NCBI GenBank assembly: GCA_017622845.1
Contig: JAGAQJ010000049.1
Span: 1-64,000, forward strand
Origin: Lachnospiraceae bacterium
Lineage (GTDB): Bacteria > Bacillota > Clostridia > Lachnospirales > Lachnospiraceae
Direction: 5' to 3'
Length of the DNA: 64,000 nt
A program made the position numbers and the translations under genes. Of this stretch, positions 44,559 through 52,589 are shown one piece after another (positions within the stretch are counted from its first letter, which is position 1; the number at the start of each line of letters is the position of its first letter). The notes under the pieces are model-generated. The model was not told where the DNA came from. It saw only the letters and a program-made list of their open reading frames with translations, and did no database searches.

Positions 44559-44590
44559 GCAGCGATTTTTTTGAGAATCGCTGTTTATTT
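44559..44590 (+). terminator. Terminator-like hairpin between scfA and scfB
   Basis: GCAGCGATT (44559-44567) pairs with AATCGCTG (44576-44583), then TTTATTT. Placed after the precursor gene, it would make the short peptide mRNA more abundant than that of the maturase, a common arrangement in peptide-modification loci. Confidence 0.7.
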
Positions 44591-44666
44591 ATGCACACGG
44601 GCAGCAGAGAAGGGCGTTTTCCTGCCCGGCTACATATTTACAATGTTTAGGAAGGAAAGAGATAAG

Positions 44667-46073
44667 TTGATACACCAGTATAAAAATAATGGTTATAACA
44701 TTGTGCTGGACGTGAACAGTGGTTCGGTACATGTGGTTGATGATATCGTATATGATGTAATTGCCTGCATGGTGGAAAATAATCTTGAAAATGCGGATAA
44801 AGCTGCTGCATTGAAGATTTTGGGAGAGAAATTTGCAGACAAGACAGAGGAGCTTTCTGAGCTTGTCGATGAGATATATGAGCTTAAGGAAGACGGAATG
44901 CTATTTACCGAAGATATTTACGAAAAGAGCATTGGTGCATTCAAAAACCGCGAGACGGTAGTCAAGGCGCTTTGCTTACATATTGCCCATGACTGTAACC
45001 TGAAGTGCAGATATTGTTTTGCAGAAGAAGGCGAATATCATGGCAGGCGTGCGCTTATGAGCTATGAGGTCGGCAAAAAGGCATTGGATTTTCTTGTGGC
45101 AAATTCGGGAAGCCGCGTGAATCTTGAGGTAGATTTCTTCGGCGGAGAGCCGCTTATGAACTGGCAGGTTGTAAAGGACCTGGTAGCATATGGCAGAAGC
45201 CTTGAAAAGCCGCACAACAAAAAGTTCCGTTTTACCCTGACAACGAATGGAGTTCTTTTAAATGATGACATCATAGAATTTGCCAATAAGGAAATGGCAA
45301 ATATTGTGCTCAGCGTGGACGGCAGAAAAGAAGTCAATGACAAGATGCGTCCTCTTGCAGGAGGACAGGGAAGCTATGATATCATAATGCCGAAGTTCAA
45401 AAAGGTGGCTGAGAGCAGAAACCAGACAAATTACTATGTAAGGGGAACTTTTACGCATTTCAATAAGGACTTTGCGGCAGATGTCTGTCATTTAGCGGAT
45501 ATGGGATTTCAGCAGATATCGGTAGAGCCTGTAGTGGCGCCTGAGAATGAGGATTACGCACTTGTTGAGGCAGATATCCCTGAGCTGCTTGCAGAGTATG
45601 ATAAGCTTGCGGCTGAGATGATTAAACGACATAAAGAAGGCAGAGGATTTAACTTTTTCCACTTTATGATTGATTTAAAGGGTGGTCCCTGTGTATACAA
45701 GAGACTTTCAGGCTGCGGTTCCGGTACGGAATATCTGGCTGTGACGCCGTGGGGAGATTTCTATCCCTGTCATCAGTTTGTAGGGCAGGAGCAATTCCTT
45801 ATGGGAAATGTGGATACAGGTATTACCAATACTGATATCCGCGAAGAATTTAAGGCATGCAATGTGTATTCCAAGGAAAAATGCAAGAACTGCTTTGCAA
45901 AGTTTTACTGCAGCGGCGGCTGTGCAGCAAATTCTTATAATTTTCATGGAAACATTAATGACGCATATGATTTGGGCTGTGAGCTGCAGAGAAAACGTGT
46001 AGAATGTGCGATTATGATTAAGGCTGCCTTAGCTGAGGAAGAAGAAAAAGCACCGGGGCGGAGCGGACAGTAA
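44667..46073 (+). CDS. scfB: SCIFF radical-SAM maturase (thioether-forming)
   Basis: 468 residues from a TTG at 44667 (GGAAGG upstream), giving MIHQYKNNGYNIVLDVNSGSVHVVD, the characteristic N-terminus that recognises the peptide. The radical-SAM cluster is CNLKCRYC (Cys110, 114, 117), followed by FFGGEP and TTNG. The C-terminal SPASM region has cysteines in GGPCVYKRLSGCGSG, YPCHQF and the CKNCFAKFYCSGGCAAN block for two auxiliary [4Fe-4S] clusters. It installs sulfur-to-carbon thioether links in ScfA. An ATG at 44643 is in frame but lacks a ribosome-binding site. Confidence 0.95.
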   Translation: MIHQYKNNGYNIVLDVNSGSVHVVDDIVYDVIACMVENNLENADKAAALKILGEKFADKTEELSELVDEIYELKEDGMLFTEDIYEKSIGAFKNRETVVKALCLHIAHDCNLKCRYCFAEEGEYHGRRALMSYEVGKKALDFLVANSGSRVNLEVDFFGGEPLMNWQVVKDLVAYGRSLEKPHNKKFRFTLTTNGVLLNDDIIEFANKEMANIVLSVDGRKEVNDKMRPLAGGQGSYDIIMPKFKKVAESRNQTNYYVRGTFTHFNKDFAADVCHLADMGFQQISVEPVVAPENEDYALVEADIPELLAEYDKLAAEMIKRHKEGRGFNFFHFMIDLKGGPCVYKRLSGCGSGTEYLAVTPWGDFYPCHQFVGQEQFLMGNVDTGITNTDIREEFKACNVYSKEKCKNCFAKFYCSGGCAANSYNFHGNINDAYDLGCELQRKRVECAIMIKAALAEEEEKAPGRSGQ

Positions 46074-46079
46074 CGAAGC

Positions 46080-46109
46080 TTACAGGAATGCCGATGGCTG
46101 AACTGTAAC
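46080..46109 (+). repeat. Dispersed hairpin element, copy in the secDF leader
   Basis: TTACAG (46080-46085) pairs with CTGTAA (46103-46108), and inner GCC/GGC around GAT. It shares GGCTGAACTGTAAC with the copy near 61406, but the outer arms differ in a way that keeps the pairing. It ends about 40 bases before secDF. Confidence 0.5.
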
Positions 46110-46147
46110 AGGAAATAAGCAAAGGAAAGTAAAGGAGTATACAGACA

Positions 46148-48394
46148 ATGAAAAAGAATAAGAGTATTATTACTTTGATTCTGACTGTGCTGATTATGGC
46201 GGCATTGGGGTATGTGGCAATATGGGGAATTGGCACGGAAAAGGCAGGGTCAGCATCAAAGATTAAGCAGGGGCTTGACCTTGCGGGCGGTGTAAGCATC
46301 ACATATCAGGTAAAGGGCGATGAAAAGCCTTCTGCCGAGGATATGAGCGATACAATCTACAAGCTTCAAAAGAGAGTCGAGACTTATAGTACGGAAGCAC
46401 AGGTATATCAGGAGGGTGATGACCGTATCAATATTGAGATTCCCGGAGTATCTGATGCGAATACGATTCTTGAAGATTTGGGAAGACCCGGAGCGTTGTA
46501 TTTCATAGCGCAGACAGATGCGGACGGAAATCAGAATTATTCTTATACAGGTGCAGGAGCGACAGGGTATTCACTAAATAAGACGATTGAGGAACTGAAA
46601 GCTGACGGAAGCATTGTGCTTGAAGGCACAGACGTAAGCGTTGCACAGGGCGGTTCGGCAAGCGATTCCCTTGGCAACAGCCAGTTCGTTGTAGACCTTA
46701 CTTTTACGAAGGAGGGGACACAAAAGTTTGGAGAGGCTACTACAAAGGCATATGCAAATAGCGAGTCTATCGGTATTTATTATGATGAGGATTTCATCAG
46801 TGTGCCGCGTGTACAGGCTGCATTGACGGATGGCAAGGCGCAGATTACAGGCATGAGCAGCTTTGAGGAGGCAGAACGGATTGCAAGTCAGATTCGTATC
46901 GGCGGATTAAAGCTTGAGCTTGAGGAACTGCGTTCGAATGTGGTAGGCGCCCAGCTTGGTGAGGAAGCGATTAGTACCAGCTTAAAGGCAGCGTTGATTG
47001 GATTGATCATTATTGCTTTGTTCATGATTATTGTATATCGTGTACCGGGCTTTTCTTCTGTCATTGCATTGATTATTTATACGATTTTGATTGTAATTTG
47101 TCTCAATATATTTGAGATTACCCTTACACTTCCGGGTATTGCAGGTATTATTCTTTCTATCGGTATGGCAGTTGATGCAAATGTTATTATTTTTGCGCGT
47201 ATCAGAGAGGAGATTACAGCAGGAAAGACTGTAAGAAGTGCTATTGATACAGGATTCCAGAAGGCTCTCTCTGCAATTGTAGATGGAAATGTGACAACAT
47301 TAATTGCAGCGCTTGTGCTTGCCCTGAAGGGGTCCGGTACAGTTAAGGGATTCGCATATACGCTTGCACTTGGTATTGTGCTTTCCATGTTTACAGCGCT
47401 TGTGGTAACCAGAATGATTCTCAAGTCACTCTTTGCTGTAGGCTTAAAGGATGTGAAGTTCTATGGTACGAACAAGGAAAAAAAGACTGTGAACTTCTTA
47501 GGCAGGAGAAATATTTTCTTTGCATGCTCTATCGCTGTGATTGTACTTGGATTTGTATTTATGGGAATAAACAATGCTTCAACAGGCAGAGCGCTTAATT
47601 ACAGCCTTGATTTTGTGGGCGGTACGTCTACAAATGTTACCTTTAATGAGGACATGGACCTTGCAGAAATTGATGCAGATGTTGTTCCGGTGTTCAGCAG
47701 TGTGACCGGTGACGGTGCGGTTCAGGTGCAGAAGGTTGCAGGCTCGAATGAGGTCATTTTCAAGACCAGAGAGCTGAATGTTGATGAGAGACAGCAATTA
47801 GCAGATGAATTGGAAGCGAATTTCGGTGTCAACAAGGAATTGATTACTGCTGAGACGATCAGCTCTACCATCAGCTCAGAGATGAAAAGCGACGCCGTTG
47901 TGGCAGTTATCATTTCTGCAATTTGTATGCTGATTTATATCTGGTTCCGTTTTAAGGATATTCGATTTGCAGCCAGCTCTGTCGCAGCGCTTTTGCATGA
48001 TGTGCTTGTTGTACTTACATTCTATGCAGTTGCAAGAGTATCTGTGGGAAGTACGTTTATTGCATGTATGCTTACGATTGTAGGTTATTCAATCAATGCG
48101 ACAATCGTTATCTTTGACCGTATCAGAGAGAACCTTGGCACCATGCTTAAGAAGGATTCCCTGGAGGAGCTGGTTAACAGAAGCATCAGCCAGACGCTTT
48201 CAAGAAGTATCTTCACTTCATTAACAACCTTTATCATGGTTGCTGCATTGTATGTGCTTGGCGTTACTTCAATCAAAGAGTTTGCATTGCCGCTTATGGT
48301 AGGTATCGTATGCGGTACATATTCCTCTGTATGCATCACTGGTGCACTTTGGTATGTACTTCGTACAAAGCTTGTAAAAAAGGCTGCAAAATAA
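46148..48394 (+). CDS. secDF: Fused protein-export membrane protein SecDF
   Basis: 748 residues. SecD half (about 1-430): one N-terminal helix, KQGLDLAGGVSITYQV (D1 motif), a large external domain, then five helices with GMAVDANVIIFARIREE (D5-type). SecF half (about 440-748): LDFVGGTS, then five helices with TIVGYSINATIVIFDRIREN. It uses the proton gradient to pull translocating proteins through SecYEG. The fusion is as in Bacillus and many Clostridia. AAAGGAG precedes the ATG. It may serve secretion of the mannanase and lysozyme encoded nearby. Confidence 0.96.
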   Translation: MKKNKSIITLILTVLIMAALGYVAIWGIGTEKAGSASKIKQGLDLAGGVSITYQVKGDEKPSAEDMSDTIYKLQKRVETYSTEAQVYQEGDDRINIEIPGVSDANTILEDLGRPGALYFIAQTDADGNQNYSYTGAGATGYSLNKTIEELKADGSIVLEGTDVSVAQGGSASDSLGNSQFVVDLTFTKEGTQKFGEATTKAYANSESIGIYYDEDFISVPRVQAALTDGKAQITGMSSFEEAERIASQIRIGGLKLELEELRSNVVGAQLGEEAISTSLKAALIGLIIIALFMIIVYRVPGFSSVIALIIYTILIVICLNIFEITLTLPGIAGIILSIGMAVDANVIIFARIREEITAGKTVRSAIDTGFQKALSAIVDGNVTTLIAALVLALKGSGTVKGFAYTLALGIVLSMFTALVVTRMILKSLFAVGLKDVKFYGTNKEKKTVNFLGRRNIFFACSIAVIVLGFVFMGINNASTGRALNYSLDFVGGTSTNVTFNEDMDLAEIDADVVPVFSSVTGDGAVQVQKVAGSNEVIFKTRELNVDERQQLADELEANFGVNKELITAETISSTISSEMKSDAVVAVIISAICMLIYIWFRFKDIRFAASSVAALLHDVLVVLTFYAVARVSVGSTFIACMLTIVGYSINATIVIFDRIRENLGTMLKKDSLEELVNRSISQTLSRSIFTSLTTFIMVAALYVLGVTSIKEFALPLMVGIVCGTYSSVCITGALWYVLRTKLVKKAAK

Positions 48395-48431
48395 GCGTAA
48401 TCGTTTCGCAAAGGCTGGCTGTAACGAATGA

Positions 48432-48515
48432 ACGGTGCATGTGGCATCCAAAGGAAAAATGTCAGCAGAACTGACGGGTGTCGGAGCGTGGGGAAGTGAA
48501 ACTATCATTTCCTTG
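48432..48515 (+). repeat. Dispersed intergenic repeat, copy 1 (upstream of traX)
   Basis: Contains CTGACGGGTGTC followed by GG-GCGTGGG, shared with 52457-52545 upstream of murE. Here GTCAG pairs with CTGAC, and GGAAGTGA pairs with TCATTTCC further on, so it can fold as two hairpins. A 60-odd base similarity between two leaders 4 kb apart is unlikely by chance. Confidence 0.5.
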
Positions 48516-48543
48516 CCAGATGATATAGATGGAAACAAATTTT

Positions 48544-48569
48544 CAGCCAGTACACGATTGTACTGGCTG
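48544..48569 (+). terminator. Perfect hairpin upstream of traX (possible terminator)
   Basis: CAGCCAGTAC (48544-48553) and GTACTGGCTG (48560-48569) with loop ACGATT. The following sequence ATTGATATTT is only partly T-rich. It may end the secDF transcript. Confidence 0.5.
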
Positions 48570-48634
48570 ATTGATATTTGGGAAAACTCCGCAGAATCAT
48601 TTTTCATTAGTAAGGAGGAGGAAGGAGAGATAAG

Positions 48635-49342
48635 ATGCGTGCATTGCACAGGAATCAGGGAATATCGGCGGCTGTTCTGAAATGGATTGCGGTGGGAACG
48701 ATGATCATAGACCATTTTGCAGCGGCAATTTACTGGCAGATGGCAGACCGAAATGGAGAACTCTATGAGCTTATGAGAAGAATCGGCAGAATTTCCTTTC
48801 CGATTTATTGTTTTTTGCTGGTGGAGGGCTTTTTCCATACAAGAAATGTGTACTGGTATCTTCGAAACTGCCTTCTGTTTGCTGTGATATCAGAAATTCC
48901 TTTCAATATGGCAATATTTGGCAGAGTATGGTATCCTTATGGGCAAAACATTTATTTTACGCTTTGTCTGGGCTTATGTGCGCTTATATGTCTTGACAAG
49001 CTTCGATACCAATATAAAATAAAATACCTGCTGATGAAGCTATGCATAATCGGAGCATTCGCATATGCAGGAGAACTGCTTGCGGTGGATTATCACTGGA
49101 AGGGTGTATTGTTTATCATTATGTTTTATTATACCAGGGATATGCAGGAGTGGGCGCGGAACATCATCGGAGTCTGTGCATTTGCTTATGAGATTACGGC
49201 GCCGCTTGCGTTTATCCCGCTGCATTTTTATAATGGAAAGCGCGGCAGGCAGCATAAATATTTTTTTTATGCGGTTTATCCGGTGCATTTATTGATATTT
49301 GGACTGATTAGACTGTATATGAATGGGACTTTAACCGGTTAA
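48635..49342 (+). CDS. TraX-family membrane protein
   Basis: 235 residues with seven to eight hydrophobic segments. The start ISAAVLKWIAVGTMIIDH and RIGRISFPIYCFLLVEGFFHT match the TraX family (named for the F-plasmid pilin N-acetylating protein). In Firmicutes chromosomes these are stand-alone membrane proteins, presumably acyltransferases, of unknown substrate; there are no conjugation genes here. A strong ribosome-binding site (AAGGAGGAGGAAGG) precedes the ATG. Confidence 0.85.
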   Translation: MRALHRNQGISAAVLKWIAVGTMIIDHFAAAIYWQMADRNGELYELMRRIGRISFPIYCFLLVEGFFHTRNVYWYLRNCLLFAVISEIPFNMAIFGRVWYPYGQNIYFTLCLGLCALICLDKLRYQYKIKYLLMKLCIIGAFAYAGELLAVDYHWKGVLFIIMFYYTRDMQEWARNIIGVCAFAYEITAPLAFIPLHFYNGKRGRQHKYFFYAVYPVHLLIFGLIRLYMNGTLTG

Positions 49343-49390
49343 GGGATAACAGTGTTATTTGTTAACCATGATAGAGCATTTACCGGTTAA
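49334..49390 (+). repeat. Repeated ACCGGTTAA motifs and hairpin after traX
   Basis: ACCGGTTAA occurs at 49334-49342 (covering the traX stop) and 49382-49390. Between them GGTTAA...GATAAC pairs with GTTAT...TTAACC as a hairpin (about 49337-49366). No T-run. It may be a regulatory site for the thioesterase gene; the use is unknown. Confidence 0.35.
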
Positions 49391-49441
49391 ATGATAATCA
49401 GGAAAAACAAAGATGATATCTGTTAGAAAGGAAGATAAGAG

Positions 49442-50161
49442 ATGTATACATATGAAATGAACGCAGGCTACAGTGATATGGACGAGTCGCTTCAGATGAC
49501 GATACCGGCAATTTTGGACTGCTTTCAGGATGCAGCAATCTTTGAGGCGCAAAACGGCAAGATTACGGTAGAGTATCTGTATGACAGACAGATTGCATGG
49601 CTTCTTAGTTCATGGCAGATAGTGATAGAGAGACGCCCAAGGCTTAATGAGCGAATCAGGATTGCCACAGTACCCTATGAATTCAGAGGATTTCTGGGCT
49701 ACCGGAATTTTACGCTTACAGGGGAAGACGGCAGGATAATTGTGAAGGGAGCGTCAATATGGACATTGATAGATACAAATAAGCTGCTGCCGGTAAAGCC
49801 GACACAGGAATTAATCAATGGGTATCAAATAGGCGAAAAGCTTGACATGAACTACGCGCCGCGCAAGATAGCGCTTCTTGGTGACGGAGCGGAGGCAGAG
49901 CGTTTTCAGGTGCGCAAATACCAGATTGATTCCAACCGCCATATGAATAACGTGGAATATGTTAAGCTTGCCATGGAAACGCTGCCCAAGGAGGCTTCCA
50001 TCAAGGAATTGAGGGTAGAATACAAAAAAGCAGCTCATGCAGGTGATGAGATAATGGCTCAAGTAGCTGTGATGGACAATAAGCATCAGGTTGTGCTGAA
50101 AGCTTCTGACAAAGAAATCTATGCCATTGTTGAATTTACACTGGCAAAAATAGTGGATTGA
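49442..50161 (+). CDS. Acyl-ACP thioesterase (FatA/FatB-like)
   Basis: 239 residues, a double hotdog protein hydrolysing acyl-ACP to release fatty acids. Typical blocks are ETR-like GYSDMDESLQMTIPAILDCFQDAA in the first hotdog, WLLSSWQIVIERRPRLNERI, and YQIDSNRHMNNVEYVKLA in the second, with the conserved Asn-Arg-His-Met-Asn-Asn. AAAGGAAG precedes the ATG. Bacterial members release short or medium chains; the exact specificity cannot be read here. Confidence 0.9.
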   Translation: MYTYEMNAGYSDMDESLQMTIPAILDCFQDAAIFEAQNGKITVEYLYDRQIAWLLSSWQIVIERRPRLNERIRIATVPYEFRGFLGYRNFTLTGEDGRIIVKGASIWTLIDTNKLLPVKPTQELINGYQIGEKLDMNYAPRKIALLGDGAEAERFQVRKYQIDSNRHMNNVEYVKLAMETLPKEASIKELRVEYKKAAHAGDEIMAQVAVMDNKHQVVLKASDKEIYAIVEFTLAKIVD

Positions 50162-50252
50162 CTATCTTTACACTGACGCTGATTGCCATAAATTACAAGT
50201 GGCCAGTACGCAGTATAAACGATTTGCAGAAAGTATGTAATAGGAGGTTTCC

Positions 50253-52034
50253 ATGAGTAAATGGATGGTAGCTGCTAAGCGGGCTGATTTTAATGCGATT
50301 TCTGAAAAATACGAGATTAGTCCTGTGCTTGCACGCATTATCAGAAACAGAGATGTCGTGGAAGACAGAGACATAGACAAATTCCTGAATGGAACAAGAC
50401 AACAATTGTATGCGCCAACGCTTCTAAAGGACATGGATAAGGCGGTGGATTTGCTGCTTGAAAAGACAGCAGAGGGAAAGCATATCCGCATTATAGGAGA
50501 TTATGACATTGATGGGATTTGTTCTACCTACATATTATACAGAGGGCTGATGGAGTGCAGGGCACATGTTGACACTGCGATTCCGCATAGAATCCATGAC
50601 GGCTATGGGTTGAATGAACATCTGATACAGGAGGCGTATGATGCAGGTACGGATACCGTTCTTACCTGTGACAATGGAATTGCGGCATATGACCAGATAG
50701 CGTTTGCAAATACTCTGGGAATGACCGTGATTGTGACAGACCATCATGAGGTGCCATATGAAGAAAAAGAGGGTGTCAGACAGTATAAAGTGCCGCCGGC
50801 GAAGGCAGTAGTAGACCCAAAGCAGGAGGATTGCCAATATCCCTTCTCTGAAATCTGCGGCGCAGTGGTGGCATATAAGCTGGTGCTTGCATTGCTTGGT
50901 AAAAAAAATAATGTGGACTGGAAGCAGATTATGGAATCGGAAATCGGGCTTGAGCTTTTGGAGTTTGCCGCATTTGCAACAATTGGTGATGTGATGGAGC
51001 TAAGGGACGAGAACCGCATTATTGTGAAAAGCGGACTTGAGCTTATGAAAAATACAAGAAATGCAGGTCTGAAAGCGCTGATGCAGGTAACCGGAACAGA
51101 CTCTTCGCAGATAAAGCCTTATACGATAGGCTTTGTGCTTGGTCCATGCCTGAATGCTACGGGAAGGCTTGATACGGCTGTGAATGCACTTGAGCTTTTT
51201 CAATCTGCAAGTGCAGAGCAGGCAGTGAAGCTTGCAGGAGACCTTAAGGCTATGAACGACAGCAGGAAGGAGCTTACGCTGAAAGGCGTGGAGGAAGCCG
51301 TCAGGCAGATTGAGGACAAAGGACTTGATAAGGACCGCGTGCTGGTCATTTATCTTCCTGACGTACATGAGAGCCTTGCCGGCATCATAGCAGGAAGAAT
51401 CCGTGAGAAATACTACAAACCGACCTTTGTCCTTACCAAAGCAGAGGACGGTGTGAAGGGCTCGGGACGTTCTATCGAGGCGTTTCATATGTATGACGAG
51501 ATGACAAAGTGCAAGGAGCTTTTTACAAAATACGGAGGGCACAAGCTTGCCGCAGGTTTATCGCTTGCAGAGGAAAATGTTGATGTCCTGAGACGCAGGC
51601 TTAATGAGAATTGCCGGCTTACAGAGGATGACTTTGAGGAAAAGGTGCTCATTGATGTTCCTATGCCGATGAGTTATGCAAGCATTGCATTTGTGGCAGA
51701 GCTTTCAAGGCTTGAGCCTTTCGGAAATGGGAATCCAAAGCCGCAGTTTGCGCAGAAAAATGTACATTTCGTCAAGGGGAAAATTCTTGGGGCGAACCGT
51801 AATGTAGGAAAATATACAGTGGAAGACGAAAACCAAAGAAGTTATGAGCTGATTTACTTCGGAGATATCGAAGGCTTTAACGCATATATGGAGCAGAGGT
51901 TTGGAAAAAAGGCAGTGAATTTGCTTTATCAGACAAGGACAGACGATATCGTTTTATCTGTGGTGTATTATCCTGATATCAACGAATTCAGAGGAAATAA
52001 AACCTTGCAGATGGTCATGAAGTATTATCAATAG
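50253..52034 (+). CDS. recJ: Single-stranded-DNA-specific exonuclease RecJ
   Basis: 593 residues. A DHH/DHHA1 phosphoesterase degrading single-stranded DNA 5'-3' in recombination and repair. Motifs are DYDIDGICSTYI (metal site), TCDNGIAA, VTDHHEVPYE (DHH), and the C-terminal GSGRSIEAFHMY and GGHKLAAGLSL of DHHA1. An OB-like C-terminal domain follows. AGGAGG precedes the ATG. The 555 bases after it are gene-free. Confidence 0.94.
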   Translation: MSKWMVAAKRADFNAISEKYEISPVLARIIRNRDVVEDRDIDKFLNGTRQQLYAPTLLKDMDKAVDLLLEKTAEGKHIRIIGDYDIDGICSTYILYRGLMECRAHVDTAIPHRIHDGYGLNEHLIQEAYDAGTDTVLTCDNGIAAYDQIAFANTLGMTVIVTDHHEVPYEEKEGVRQYKVPPAKAVVDPKQEDCQYPFSEICGAVVAYKLVLALLGKKNNVDWKQIMESEIGLELLEFAAFATIGDVMELRDENRIIVKSGLELMKNTRNAGLKALMQVTGTDSSQIKPYTIGFVLGPCLNATGRLDTAVNALELFQSASAEQAVKLAGDLKAMNDSRKELTLKGVEEAVRQIEDKGLDKDRVLVIYLPDVHESLAGIIAGRIREKYYKPTFVLTKAEDGVKGSGRSIEAFHMYDEMTKCKELFTKYGGHKLAAGLSLAEENVDVLRRRLNENCRLTEDDFEEKVLIDVPMPMSYASIAFVAELSRLEPFGNGNPKPQFAQKNVHFVKGKILGANRNVGKYTVEDENQRSYELIYFGDIEGFNAYMEQRFGKKAVNLLYQTRTDDIVLSVVYYPDINEFRGNKTLQMVMKYYQ

Positions 52035-52128
52035 TGCCTGCCGGCGAGGGTGTTGGATATACATTTTTTGGAAATGGTTTATCTTTTGTTAAGAAAAATT
52101 ATGCTATTTTTATGATTTAAACACATTT

Positions 52129-52156
52129 TTGACACATTTAGTGGGTATATTAATAT
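52129..52156 (+). promoter_or_regulatory. Strong promoter in the recJ-murE intergenic region
   Basis: Consensus TTGACA (52129-52134), 16-base spacer, TAATAT (52151-52156). The transcript would start near 52163 and meet a terminator some 75 bases later, before any start codon with a ribosome-binding site. It therefore seems to drive a small RNA. Confidence 0.7.
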
Positions 52157-52162
52157 ACAGAT

Positions 52163-52240
52163 AGTTGAAGCACTCACTATCTCCCCCCTCATAAGAAAAT
52201 ATGCGATAAGGACTCACCGTCAGGCGAGTCCTTATTGTAT
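52163..52240 (+). ncRNA. Candidate C-rich small RNA
   Basis: About 78 bases bounded by a consensus promoter and an intrinsic terminator (ATAAGGACTC 52206-52215 with GAGTCCTTAT 52226-52235, then TGTATTT). A 5' hairpin AGATAGT/ACTATCT (52159-52182) precedes an unpaired CTCCCCCCTC containing six C (52183-52188). An exposed C-run between two hairpins is the layout of sRNAs that block G-rich ribosome-binding sites. No ORF of note. No known family was recognised. Confidence 0.55.
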
Positions 52241-52360
52241 TTCCTGCAGGCTATCCGGTACTGGATTTGCTGGACGAAAACGGATACTGCGGCTGCTTGT
52301 ATTTAAATGCTGTATTTGGTTCACAGTTAATTGATTAATTGTTTCAAAGACAACGGTATG

Positions 52361-52405
52361 AACAGGTTATAAGGGTAAAAACTTATAACCTGTTTATTTT
52401 TACCC
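52361..52405 (+). terminator. Perfect 13-bp hairpin with loop able to re-pair downstream
   Basis: AACAGGTTATAAG (52361-52373) and its exact complement (52382-52394) with loop GGTAAAAA, then TATTTTTA. The loop is complementary to TTTTTACC at 52397-52404, so a pseudoknot or an alternative hairpin can form. It lies just before the murE promoter and could end any read-through. The bases from 52241 to 52360 hold no clear feature. Confidence 0.55.
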
Positions 52406-52408
52406 CTC

Positions 52409-52437
52409 TTGATTAAAAAAAACAGATATGATATTCT
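52409..52437 (+). promoter_or_regulatory. Promoter of murE and following genes
   Basis: TTGATT (52409-52414), 17 bases, TATTCT (52432-52437) with TGA as extended -10. The start near 52444 leaves a leader of about 146 bases containing the second copy of the dispersed repeat. Confidence 0.65.
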
Positions 52438-52456
52438 TGAGTGTAGTATGGTTAGG

Positions 52457-52545
52457 CTGATATACACAGGAACCCAAAAGAAAATTGGCTGCAGAGCTGA
52501 CGGGTGTCCGGCGCGTGGGCAGGAGAGAAGGTCATTCTTCTGTTC
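52457..52545 (+). repeat. Dispersed intergenic repeat, copy 2 (murE leader)
   Basis: Shares CTGACGGGTGTC and the following GCGTGGG with 48432-48515, with aligned flanking similarity (CCAAA-GAAAA before; GGTCATTCTTC after). Both copies are in the same orientation, one to two hundred bases upstream of a start codon. Confidence 0.5.
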
Positions 52546-52589
52546 AATTTTCATAGAATATAAGAGAAATATTGGAATGGAGTGAGGGT

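Noticed and set aside
48435..48680. 81-codon plus-strand ORF upstream of traX
   Set aside because: It runs through the repeat and the hairpin, lacks a ribosome-binding site and overlaps the traX start in another frame.
52250..52340. Short open stretch that reads like a protein fragment (VFPAGYPVLDLLDENGY...)
   Set aside because: About 43 codons between stops with no start codon, no ribosome-binding site and no recognised match. It could be a gene remnant but the evidence is too thin.
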